Positions 14,256 to 22,995 of a stretch of 31,892 nt of DNA are shown here, piece after piece. The notes under the pieces were generated by a model, which was not told the origin of the DNA, searched no databases, and worked only from the letters and a program-made list of their open reading frames with translations. This DNA comes from CAIKZJ01 sp041675325 (lineage in GTDB: Bacteria > Bacteroidota > Ignavibacteria > Tepidaquicellales > Tepidaquicellaceae): positions 1 to 31,892 of the forward strand of contig JBAYUG010000037.1 of NCBI GenBank assembly GCA_041675325.1, read 5' to 3'. The position numbers and the translations under genes were made by a program. The stretch's first letter is position 1. Each line of letters starts with the position of its first letter.

Positions 14256-16766
14256 ATGTACTATAAGGATAACAAAATACTTTACAATATAATTGGTGCT
14301 GCGTTAGTTTTAATCGTAGTCAGTATTACGCTTTACTATCAATTTAATAAACTTACGCAAAGGTCATTTTATGATGAATCGGGTAAAAAAACAGTAAACG
14401 GCATAACAAACAATGCTGAAGTTGTTTTTGATAGTTACGGTGTACCTCATATAACATGCAGTAATGAAGAAGATTTGTATTTTACACTCGGATATATACA
14501 CGCACAGGACAGACTTTGGCAGATGGATTTAGTGAGAAGAATTGCAGAAGGAAGGCTTTCTGAAATTCTTGGAAAGGATGTACTTGAATATGATAAACTT
14601 TTCAGGACAGTAGGTATTGGCAGGTTTGCATATAAACTGCACGAAGGAATATCACCAAAGTCAAAACAAATACTTGCAAGTTATTCAAAAGGTGTGAATG
14701 AGTTTATCAGTCAGAACAACAGGAAACTCCCTCTGGAATTCGACATTCTGAATTACAAACCTGAGGAGTGGAAGCCTGAGCATTCACTTATGGTGATACG
14801 GATGATGGCATGGCAGCTAAACTTATCCTGGATGACCGAGTTCATGTTCGGAGAAATAGCAAATAAATATGGTTTCGAAAAAGCAAAAGATTTTTTCCCC
14901 AATTACCCTGAAGACGGACCATTTATAATAAAAGACGATAGAAAGATTTCCGGTAGTTCTAATACGAATAACTATGGCAAGAACAATTTTGCTATACTGG
15001 GCAGAGGTTTTTTTGAAAGTGTTATCTCATACAGGAATTATTTTGGTTTACTGGGTACACAGATTGGAAGCAACTCCTGGGTTGTAAACGGAGCAAAGAC
15101 TGAAGGCGGTAAACCTATTCTTGCAAACGACCCGCATCTTGTATTACAGACTCCTTCAAATTGGTATGAAGTTATTCTAAAAAATACAGGTGACAACTCA
15201 TCTGTCTGTGGGTTTTCTATTCCAGGAGCTCCCGGTGTTGCAATTGGTTCTAACGGAACTATAAGCTGGGGGATTACAAATCTCATGAACGACGATTCGG
15301 ATTTCATGATACTTAAAAGAGATACAGCCTTTACGGATAAATACAGACTCAACAATACTCTTTACAACATCGACAGTACCGAAGAGTACATAAAAATTAA
15401 AGATATTAAAGACGAGGTTCCACTCACTATATACAATACAAATGCAGGACCCGTTGTTTCGAAGCTTGAAAAAGTACATTTTACAGGAGAGAGCAACTTC
15501 AAAACAAATGAAAAGGAAATCTTAACTCTTCGCTGGACCGGATTCGAAATAAGCGATGAAATAAAAGCATTCTACGATGTGTACCATTCCAAGAACTGGA
15601 ACGAGTTCAGGTCTTCGCTTAATAGTTTTGGTTTACCTGCGTCAAATTTTACTTTTGCTGATGTAAACGGAAATATCGGATACCAGGCAGCGGGTAAAGT
15701 TCCAGTCAGAGAGGATGATTATGTACTTAATGGCTCGGTACCAAATATAGGTGAATTGGAATGGAAGGGTTTTATAAAACAAGAAGACTTACCATCTGTT
15801 TACAACCCACAAGAGAATTTTATAGTAACAGCAAACAATAAAGCTCAAAAAGATTTAAAATTTTATGTATCTAATCTATATGAGCCGCATTATAGGGCGA
15901 AAAGAATAGAAGACGTTCTTAAATCGAAGCAAAGCATGAATGCACAAGACTTTAAGCTTTTACAGAATGATGTTGTAAGTCTTCAGGCAAAAGAGTACTT
16001 CGGATATTTGCTTGAAGCCTTCAAGGATTCTTCAAAAGTAACGACAGATGAAACGAAATTATTAAACATGATTAAGAAGTGGGATTACAATCTAAACAAG
16101 CTGAGCGGACTGGCAACTCTTTTTGCAGAATTTGAGATACAGCTTTACGTAGAACTATATAAATATAAACTTGGTGAAAAGTTATTCTTTGATTACGTAT
16201 ATGTTAATAATATACCTATTCGGAATACGTCTAAACTTCTCAAGGAAAATTCATCCTGGATAATTGGCGATTCAAAAGATTCAACGAAGAACAATGCAAG
16301 AGATATATTAATCAGAAAAGTCTTTAAAGCAGCTGTTAATAAATGCATAGAAAGATTCGGTTCTTCAGATCCCGAGAAATGGGAATGGGGTGATGTACAT
16401 CAAGTGATTATAAGGCATCCGATGGGAAGTGTACCCGCGTTGAGCAAAACGCTTAATATAGGTCCTTTCGAAGTTAACGGAACGGGTACTACTGTTAACA
16501 ATACACAGTTTTCGTTCCAGCGGGCAATACAAAAACAGGAATTTGAGTGCTTTGTTGGAGCGTCAATGCGGTTTATTTTTGATTTTAACGAAACAAAATT
16601 CTATTATTCAGCGTTGCCTTCAGGACAATCGGGACAACCTGAGCATAGGAACTACGCAAATCAGACAAAGTTGTGGTCAAATGCAGAGTATAAAAAAGTC
16701 TATTTGGATTCTGAAGAACTTAAAAGGAGTTCTGAAGAAGTAAAAGTTCTTATACTTACACCTTAA
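14256..16766 (+). CDS. Penicillin acylase family (Ntn-hydrolase) membrane-anchored protein
   Basis: 836 residues from the ATG at 14256; a TTG 24 bp upstream would add eight residues but looks unlikely. An uncleaved hydrophobic segment at about 9-30 anchors the protein in the membrane facing the periplasm. The alpha part carries GVPHITCSNEEDLYFTLGYIHAQDRLWQMD. The precursor is expected to cleave itself before S272 in IGSNSWVV, making S272 the N-terminal nucleophile of the beta chain, followed by NDPHL and the conserved NFTFADVNGNIGYQAAGK-like region. The family cleaves amide bonds (beta-lactams, acyl-homoserine lactones, others); the substrate is open. Its stop codon shares one base with the start of rsmA. 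Confidence 0.92.
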   Translation: MYYKDNKILYNIIGAALVLIVVSITLYYQFNKLTQRSFYDESGKKTVNGITNNAEVVFDSYGVPHITCSNEEDLYFTLGYIHAQDRLWQMDLVRRIAEGRLSEILGKDVLEYDKLFRTVGIGRFAYKLHEGISPKSKQILASYSKGVNEFISQNNRKLPLEFDILNYKPEEWKPEHSLMVIRMMAWQLNLSWMTEFMFGEIANKYGFEKAKDFFPNYPEDGPFIIKDDRKISGSSNTNNYGKNNFAILGRGFFESVISYRNYFGLLGTQIGSNSWVVNGAKTEGGKPILANDPHLVLQTPSNWYEVILKNTGDNSSVCGFSIPGAPGVAIGSNGTISWGITNLMNDDSDFMILKRDTAFTDKYRLNNTLYNIDSTEEYIKIKDIKDEVPLTIYNTNAGPVVSKLEKVHFTGESNFKTNEKEILTLRWTGFEISDEIKAFYDVYHSKNWNEFRSSLNSFGLPASNFTFADVNGNIGYQAAGKVPVREDDYVLNGSVPNIGELEWKGFIKQEDLPSVYNPQENFIVTANNKAQKDLKFYVSNLYEPHYRAKRIEDVLKSKQSMNAQDFKLLQNDVVSLQAKEYFGYLLEAFKDSSKVTTDETKLLNMIKKWDYNLNKLSGLATLFAEFEIQLYVELYKYKLGEKLFFDYVYVNNIPIRNTSKLLKENSSWIIGDSKDSTKNNARDILIRKVFKAAVNKCIERFGSSDPEKWEWGDVHQVIIRHPMGSVPALSKTLNIGPFEVNGTGTTVNNTQFSFQRAIQKQEFECFVGASMRFIFDFNETKFYYSALPSGQSGQPEHRNYANQTKLWSNAEYKKVYLDSEELKRSSEEVKVLILTP

Positions 16767-17581
16767 TGTTATCAAACAAGAGCAAATATGAAAAATACAA
16801 ACCTAAGAAAAGGTTCGGGCAAAATTTTCTTGTTGATGATAATATTGCAAGAAAGATAGTAAAATCTCTTGATATTGTGGAACATGATACTGTGATTGAA
16901 ATAGGTCCCGGGCAGGGAGCACTAACAAAACATCTCATCGCAGAAGCAAAGAGGTTTCTTGCCGTAGAGATTGATATAAAAGCCGCAGAAGAGTTGAAGA
17001 ATAAGGGCTATAATGTAATTATAAAAGACTTTCTTCAATTTGATTTGGAAGAAGATATACCGCAGGAATTCAGGGGTGGTGAAATAAAATTCATAGGCAA
17101 TATTCCGTACAACATTACTTCGGGTATTCTGTTCAAACTGCTGGACAGTAAGGTTAAAATAAAATCCTGCGTGATGATGATACAAAAGGAGGTAGCTGAA
17201 CGGCTGGTTGCAAAAGTAAACACAAAACAGTATGGGATACTTGCCGTTCAGTTTCAGGCTATTGCGAACGTAAAACAGCTTTTTAATGTACTGCCTACAG
17301 CATTCTTCCCAAAGCCTGATGTTGTATCTAGTGTTATCAGGATAACTTTCGGGGATAATGAAATTAAGATAAGCAATATCAGTGTGTTTAAAGAATTTGT
17401 CAGGAGTGCTTTTAGTAAAAGAAGGAAAACATTGAAAAACTCTCTAAAAGATTTCTTTGAAAAGTATGAATTAAATATTAACGATTACCAGTTTGATTTT
17501 ACAAGGAGGGCAGAGTCTCTTACAATAAAGGAGTTTGCAGATTTTAGTAATATATTAACGGATAAGATAAAGTTAAGCTGA
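16766..17581 (+). CDS. rsmA: 16S rRNA (A1518/A1519) dimethyltransferase
   Basis: 271 residues, normal for RsmA/KsgA. N-terminal KKRFGQNFLVDDNIARKIV (14-32), SAM-binding EIGPGQGALT (45-54), acidic AVEID (66-70) and the catalytic NIPYNI (112-117) are all present; the C-terminal small domain holds AFFPKPDVVSSVIRI and SAFSKRRKTLKNSL. It methylates two adjacent adenines in the 3' minor domain of 16S rRNA. The gene starts on the stop of the acylase gene and mfd follows after 35 bp, so the three probably form one operon. Confidence 0.96.
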   Translation: MLSNKSKYEKYKPKKRFGQNFLVDDNIARKIVKSLDIVEHDTVIEIGPGQGALTKHLIAEAKRFLAVEIDIKAAEELKNKGYNVIIKDFLQFDLEEDIPQEFRGGEIKFIGNIPYNITSGILFKLLDSKVKIKSCVMMIQKEVAERLVAKVNTKQYGILAVQFQAIANVKQLFNVLPTAFFPKPDVVSSVIRITFGDNEIKISNISVFKEFVRSAFSKRRKTLKNSLKDFFEKYELNINDYQFDFTRRAESLTIKEFADFSNILTDKIKLS

Positions 17582-17616
17582 ATTTCTAAGTACGCAGGAA
17601 TACGGTATAACTCAAT

Positions 17617-20600
17617 ATGATAGATAAGATAAGTAAGTTAGTATTCGATTCGGTGTTATTTAAGGATAGCATAAATTTTGCAGACAGGGAGCTTAATGTT
17701 ACCGGTTTGAGCGGCTCTCTATTGTCATTTTTAATTTCCGGCTTACAGAAAAATCATCATTCAAAGATTGTCTTCCTTTCGTCATACATAGAAAAAATTT
17801 ATAAGGTCAAGGGAGATCTTGATACTTTAGCTGAAACGGATAATGTATCTGTATTTTCATCTGATAAGAATATTGACAGCGAAGAATACACACGTACACT
17901 GAATTTCCTTTCCAATTCCAATGATTTTATTGTACTAGTTCACACAGACGCACTCGGGAAAAAGCTGATCGAGAAATCCAAGTACAAAGAATCACTTCTT
18001 AAACTAAAGAAAAACGATGAGTTCCTTTTCGAAGAGTTAACTCAAAGGCTTGAAGAATATAAGTTTGTGAGAAGGGATTTCGTTGATGAAGTTGGAGATT
18101 ATTCGGTGAGGGGAGGTATAATCGATTTGTTTCCCGAGCATTACGATTCTCCGATAAGGCTGGAGTTCCTTGGAGAAACGATAGAATCGATTAGAGAATT
18201 TGACATAAAGAGCCAGCGTTCTTTAAAGGAGCTGAACGAGGTGACGATAGGTATAAATCTCAGCTTTAAAGAAGATGAAACAATTGACGAGGATAGCGGT
18301 TTCTCGATAACAGATTATTTTCCAGAAGACTCTGTAATTGTAATCGATGAAAAAGATACGATTACTGATTCCGAATTCTTCCATAAGATTAAGAACAACA
18401 ATAAGATTCACTTATCTGTTTTCAAATCAGCTGCAGCTTTGGATTTCGGCAGCAGGGTTCAGCCTGATTTTAATTCTAATATAAAATCATTATTTAATAA
18501 TCTTCAGGAGAATATTACAAAAGGATATACCATTTATCTTTTAAGCTCTGACCTGCATCAATCGGAAAGGCTCAAGAGTCTTATCTTTGATGCAGAGGAA
18601 GATTTTCTAATTGAAGAGAAAATACAGGAAAAAATATCTAATAAAATAGTATTCTGTGAAGAGTCTTTGCAGGAAGGATTTATATTCCCGTCTGAAAAGC
18701 TGATAGTATATACAGAGCACCAGATATTCGGAAGGTATTTCAGACAGACAAAGAAGCGGAAGAGAAAATTCCGGGGAATGACGTTTGATGAAGTTAAGGA
18801 ATTGAAACTTGGGGATTATGTTGTACACAGAGATTTCGGAGTCGGGATATATTCGGGTCTCAGGAAAATAAAAGTCGGAAATAATCAGCAGGAAGTAGCA
18901 AAACTTTCTTATGCAGACGGAGATATAATCTTTCTTAACCTGAACTATGTTAATCTAATAAATAAATATTCTGCCGGGGAAGGTGTATCACCAAAGCTAA
19001 CAAGGCTTGGCGGCGGTGAATGGCTAAAGATTAAGGAAAAGGCAAAGAAGAAGGTAAAAGATATTGCGAGGGATTTAATACTTCTGTATGCAAAAAGAAA
19101 ATCGGCAATTGGACATTCATTCTCTCCTGATTCTCATTGGCAGAGGGAGCTGGAAGCAAACTTTATGTATGAGGATACTCCTGACCAGTTTTCGGCAACC
19201 GAAGATGTAAAGAACGATATGATGAATAATAATCCTATGGACAGGCTTGTTTGCGGAGATGTCGGGTTTGGCAAGACGGAAGTGGCAATCAGGGCAGCTT
19301 TCAAGTCGGTGCTGGACAATAAACAAGTTGCAGTACTTGTACCTACGACAATACTTGCGGTTCAGCATTACAATACATTCAGGGACAGGCTTAATGCATT
19401 TGCTGTAGATGTTCAGGTCATATCAAGGATGCAGACAAGAAAAGAACAAAAGGCAATACTTGAAAACCTTGCAGAAGGTAAGGTAAATATTTTAATCGGT
19501 ACACATAGAATACTTTCAAAGGATATTAAGTTTAAAGATTTAGGGCTTCTGGTAATTGATGAAGAGCAGAGGTTCGGCGTAAAGGCAAAGGAAAAGCTGA
19601 GGGCATTGCAGCCTAATATTGATACATTAACATTGACTGCTACACCAATCCCGAGAACACTGAACTTCTCATTACTGGGCGCAAGGGATTTATCAGTTAT
19701 TAACACACCGCCTAAAAACAGAAAGCCGATTATAACTGAGATTATACAATTCAAGTGGTCAGTGATTGCTGATATAATTAAGAAAGAGATTGAAAGAGGC
19801 GGGCAGGTTTATTTTGTGAATGACAAGATTAAAGAGTTGTATGACTTTGCAGACAAACTTAAAGAATATATACCGTATGCAAAAGTGGGAATTGCTCACG
19901 GACAGATGGATGGTGAAGAGCTGGAAGATGTTGTAGTAGATTTTATTGAGAAGAAACTAAACGTACTTTTCTGTACAAAGATTATTGAGTCGGGTCTGGA
20001 TATTCCAAACGTTAATACTATAATTATTAATAATGCGAACATGTACGGGCTCTCAGAGCTATATCAGCTCAGAGGAAGAGTCGGTAGGAGTGATACACAG
20101 GCGTTCGCATATTTCATTTCTCCACCTGCCGGGAAGCTTACAAAGACTGCAATAAGAAGGCTGCAGGCTATAGAAGAATACACTGAACTTGGTTCGGGAT
20201 TTAATCTTGCGATGAGGGATATGGAGATACGGGGAGTGGGAAATTTACTGGGAAAAGACCAGAGCGGATTTGTACATCAGATGGGATTTGAGATGTTTAT
20301 CGACATTATAGATGAAGCGGTATCAGAGCTGAAGGAAAATGAGTTTAAGGAAATATTCAAAGAAGAAGAATCGTTGAAAAAAATCAGCGACAAGATAAAG
20401 AAACGCGAAGAATTCTCACCTGCAATAATAGAAAATGATTTTAATGCATTGATACCTGAAGATTATGTGGAGAACGATACTGAGAGACTGAATATCTACA
20501 AGAGGTTGTATGAGGTGAAGAGCAAGTCCGAGCTGAAGGTTATAGAAGATGAATTAAGGGACAGGTTTGGAGGATATTCAATTGAAGTCGGAAACCTACT

Positions 20601-20901
20601 GAGAGTGATAGAAATCAAAGTAAGAGCAACTGAGGTAGGGCTTGAGAAAATAAACATTAGCGGAGATGAGATGCTTTTATATTTTCCTATAGAGAAAGAG
20701 CATAGGATATTTAAGAGCAGTTTCTTTGATAATTTAGTGAAGAAACTTTCGGCTGCAAAATCAAATAAGTTTAATTTTGTGAATAACAAGAAAAGGCTGA
20801 TAGTTCAGGTCAATCTGAACTCAAGGGAAGAAGAACAGAGGATTGAAGAGATAAAGAATCTAATAGATGAACTGCTGTTGGGCAGTGCAGACCATTCGTA
20901 A
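17617..20901 (+). CDS. mfd: Transcription-repair coupling factor
   Basis: 1094 residues, close to the roughly 1150 of E. coli Mfd. The UvrB-homology region fills the first 330 residues. The RNA-polymerase interaction domain starts near 395 (LGDYVVHRDFGVGIYSGLRKI). RecG-like translocase motifs follow: Walker A GDVGFGKTEVAIRAAF (about 546), PTTILA, IGTHRILS, VIDEEQRFG (about 645), TLTATPIPRTL, then QLRGRVGRS. The C-terminal TRCF domain that binds UvrA occupies about 960-1060. The protein removes stalled RNA polymerase and recruits UvrA to damaged template strands. The gene is intact. Confidence 0.97.
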   Translation: MIDKISKLVFDSVLFKDSINFADRELNVTGLSGSLLSFLISGLQKNHHSKIVFLSSYIEKIYKVKGDLDTLAETDNVSVFSSDKNIDSEEYTRTLNFLSNSNDFIVLVHTDALGKKLIEKSKYKESLLKLKKNDEFLFEELTQRLEEYKFVRRDFVDEVGDYSVRGGIIDLFPEHYDSPIRLEFLGETIESIREFDIKSQRSLKELNEVTIGINLSFKEDETIDEDSGFSITDYFPEDSVIVIDEKDTITDSEFFHKIKNNNKIHLSVFKSAAALDFGSRVQPDFNSNIKSLFNNLQENITKGYTIYLLSSDLHQSERLKSLIFDAEEDFLIEEKIQEKISNKIVFCEESLQEGFIFPSEKLIVYTEHQIFGRYFRQTKKRKRKFRGMTFDEVKELKLGDYVVHRDFGVGIYSGLRKIKVGNNQQEVAKLSYADGDIIFLNLNYVNLINKYSAGEGVSPKLTRLGGGEWLKIKEKAKKKVKDIARDLILLYAKRKSAIGHSFSPDSHWQRELEANFMYEDTPDQFSATEDVKNDMMNNNPMDRLVCGDVGFGKTEVAIRAAFKSVLDNKQVAVLVPTTILAVQHYNTFRDRLNAFAVDVQVISRMQTRKEQKAILENLAEGKVNILIGTHRILSKDIKFKDLGLLVIDEEQRFGVKAKEKLRALQPNIDTLTLTATPIPRTLNFSLLGARDLSVINTPPKNRKPIITEIIQFKWSVIADIIKKEIERGGQVYFVNDKIKELYDFADKLKEYIPYAKVGIAHGQMDGEELEDVVVDFIEKKLNVLFCTKIIESGLDIPNVNTIIINNANMYGLSELYQLRGRVGRSDTQAFAYFISPPAGKLTKTAIRRLQAIEEYTELGSGFNLAMRDMEIRGVGNLLGKDQSGFVHQMGFEMFIDIIDEAVSELKENEFKEIFKEEESLKKISDKIKKREEFSPAIIENDFNALIPEDYVENDTERLNIYKRLYEVKSKSELKVIEDELRDRFGGYSIEVGNLLRVIEIKVRATEVGLEKINISGDEMLLYFPIEKEHRIFKSSFFDNLVKKLSAAKSNKFNFVNNKKRLIVQVNLNSREEEQRIEEIKNLIDELLLGSADHS

Positions 20902-20973
20902 ATATTCTCTCAGCTTATTCTGTTTCAAAAGTCGTTTAATTTTAGCAATTTATACTAATAAAATTTTATCTAA

Positions 20974-22569
20974 ATGAAAAATCTATTTATACTTATGCTG
21001 ATGTTCGGGTTTACATCAGTCGTATTTTCCCAGTACACAAACATAACAATAAGCACTACAAACTCGCCTAATGAACCATCAATCTGCATTAATCCTAAAA
21101 ACTTGAATCAGGTTGTTGCGGGCGCTAATACCAGTTCAGCATATTATTCAACTAACAGCGGGTACAACTGGACAAGATACACCCTTACAAACTCACAGTA
21201 TGGAGTGTATGGCGACCCATGCATAATAGTTGATACATTAGGACATTTCTATTATTTCCATTTATCGAATTCAGTTTCTCCGGGATACTGGATTGACAGA
21301 ATCGTTTGTCAGAAGTCAACAAACGGAGGTATGAATTTCAATAACCCGGGTTCTTATACGTATTTTCAGTCTCCCAAAGAGCAGGATAAAGAATGGGCAA
21401 TTGTTGATCCGAGGAATAATCATATATACGTAACATGGACGCAGTTTGACAATTACGGCACATCTAATCAGCTTGACAGTTCGAATATTTTATTCTCAAA
21501 ATCCACCGACGGCGGATTAACATGGGTTAATTTTGGAAGCGGAACCGGAAAGAGGATTAATCAGCTTGGGGGTGATTGCGTTGATGAGGATAACACAGTT
21601 GAAGGGGCGGTACCGGCAGTCGGACCTAACGGTGAAGTTTATGTCGCCTGGGCAGGTCCTAAAATCAGGAATTCACAATTTGGAATTTTCTTTGATAAAT
21701 CAACAGACGGCGGAAACACATGGCTTGATAATGATGTATATGTCGCAAACCAAAGAGGCGGATGGGATTATAATATTAACGGAATACAGAGGGCAAACGG
21801 ATTGCCAATAACCTGCAGTGATATTTCAAACGGACCTTACAGAGGTAATGTTTACATAAACTGGACTGACAGTACGGGACCGAACAATCATGATGTCATG
21901 TTTGTTAGCTCAACAAACGGAGGAACAAACTGGAGTGCACCGCTTAAGGTTAATACTGATAATACTAATAAAGAACAGTTCTTTTCATGGATGACAGTTG
22001 ACCAGAAAACGGGTTACATTTATATTTGCTTTTATGACAGAAGGGATGATGTATCGAATGCGGGTGCAACGCATTTTTATCTTGCAAAGTCAACGAATGG
22101 GGGAGCATCGTTCACGGATGAAAAAATAAGCGAGACTTCTTTTATTCCGACATCTTCAGTATTCTTCGGTGACTACACTAACATAACAGCTTACGACGGA
22201 ATAATCAGACCAATCTGGATTAGATTGCAAGGAACTTCATTAAGTGTACTGACTGCGATAATCGGAAATGTTACGGGAGTTGAAGAGCCTATAGTAAACA
22301 TACCAAATGAGTATAAACTTGAACAGAATTTTCCGAATCCGTTTAATCCGAATACAACGATTTCATATTCGATACCTAAGAACAGTTTTGTAACACTCAA
22401 AGTTTACAATATGCTTGGGAAGGAAGTTGCTGAGCTTGTGAATGAATATAAGTCAGCAGGAATATACTTGTATGACTTTGACGGTCGGAACTTATCGAGC
22501 GGAGTCTATTTTTACAAACTTCACGCAGGGGAGTATTCTTCTACGAAGAAGATGATGCTGAGCAAATAG
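20974..22569 (+). CDS. Secreted sialidase-like BNR protein with type IX sorting domain
   Basis: 531 residues with a signal peptide (MKNLFILMLMFGFTSVVFSQ). The body holds Asp-box/BNR repeats (STNGGMNF, STDGGLTW, STDGGNTW, STNGGTNW, STNGGASF) on a sialidase-like six-bladed propeller. I do not see a full sialidase active site (no clear FRIP motif at the start), so glycosidase activity is doubtful. The C-terminus is a type A sorting domain (NFPNPFNPNTTISYSIP, VYNMLGKEVAELVNE, SGVYFYKL, KKMMLSK). It begins 72 bp after mfd and is followed by a strong terminator at 22590-22625. Confidence 0.88.
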   Translation: MKNLFILMLMFGFTSVVFSQYTNITISTTNSPNEPSICINPKNLNQVVAGANTSSAYYSTNSGYNWTRYTLTNSQYGVYGDPCIIVDTLGHFYYFHLSNSVSPGYWIDRIVCQKSTNGGMNFNNPGSYTYFQSPKEQDKEWAIVDPRNNHIYVTWTQFDNYGTSNQLDSSNILFSKSTDGGLTWVNFGSGTGKRINQLGGDCVDEDNTVEGAVPAVGPNGEVYVAWAGPKIRNSQFGIFFDKSTDGGNTWLDNDVYVANQRGGWDYNINGIQRANGLPITCSDISNGPYRGNVYINWTDSTGPNNHDVMFVSSTNGGTNWSAPLKVNTDNTNKEQFFSWMTVDQKTGYIYICFYDRRDDVSNAGATHFYLAKSTNGGASFTDEKISETSFIPTSSVFFGDYTNITAYDGIIRPIWIRLQGTSLSVLTAIIGNVTGVEEPIVNIPNEYKLEQNFPNPFNPNTTISYSIPKNSFVTLKVYNMLGKEVAELVNEYKSAGIYLYDFDGRNLSSGVYFYKLHAGEYSSTKKMMLSK

Positions 22570-22589
22570 GGACCGAGAAGTAGTTTTTT

Positions 22590-22625
22590 AAAGGGGGATG
22601 TACAGAAATGTACATCCCCCTTTTT
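22590..22625 (+). terminator. Rho-independent terminator after the BNR gene
   Basis: A 15-bp perfect stem AAAGGGGGATGTACA (22590-22604), loop GAAA, and its complement (22609-22623), followed by a T-run. It lies 20 bp past the stop of the sialidase-like gene on the plus strand. Confidence 0.93.
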
Positions 22626-22700
22626 ATTTGTTTTATATTTAAACACTTAGAGCTTAAACCGGGAAGAGGTATAATTTCAGCCTAATTTCGACATATTTGT

Positions 22701-22755
22701 ATATCGCAGGCATATCGCAGGCATATCGCAGGCATATCGCAGTCATATCGCAGGC
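22701..22755. repeat. Five-unit 11-bp tandem array (ATATCGCAGGC)
   Basis: Five head-to-tail copies of ATATCGCAGGC at 22701, 22712, 22723, 22734 and 22745; only the fourth differs (ATATCGCAGTC). A degenerate half unit precedes it. It is a recent, homogeneous expansion located between the terminators of two convergent genes. Confidence 0.95.
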
Positions 22756-22927
22756 ATACAAAAAAAGCAACTTTTTGAGCATAAAGGGGAGGACGTTTAT
22801 TGAATTTACTGACTTCATCATTTTCTCTATTTTGATAAATAATGCAATAATAGACTAAATATCCCATTATTTCATATTAATGGTGTCGATTGCTCAATTC
22901 AGGGGAGTGAAAACGCTGCAGAATGAT

Positions 22928-22957
22928 AAAAACCCGCGAATGTATCAGCGGGTTTTA
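22928..22957 (-). terminator. Terminator after the M6-like peptidase gene
   Basis: AAAACCCGC (22929-22937), a 10-base loop, GCGGGTTTT (22948-22956). On the minus strand the second arm runs into TTTTT, so it ends transcription of the metallopeptidase gene, which stops at 22996. It can also work in the other direction. Confidence 0.85.
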
Positions 22958-22995
22958 ATTTGTTGATGTAAAGCTAAAGAAATATTTATGCAAAA

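Larger units (their letters stand above)
22570..22995. other. Convergent intergenic region (no gene)
   Basis: The 426-bp gap between two converging genes holds two terminators (22590-22625 plus, 22928-22957 minus) and an 11-bp tandem array (22701-22755). I see no gene; a 61-residue frame over the array is made from the repeat itself. Confidence 0.85.

Noticed and set aside
20974..22569. Calling the BNR protein a true sialidase
   Set aside because: Asp-boxes are present but the FRIP motif and catalytic arginine triad are not evident, so only the fold is claimed.
22682..22867. 61-residue frame on the minus strand
   Set aside because: Its C-terminal part is encoded by the 11-bp tandem array; no protein-like signal or context supports it.
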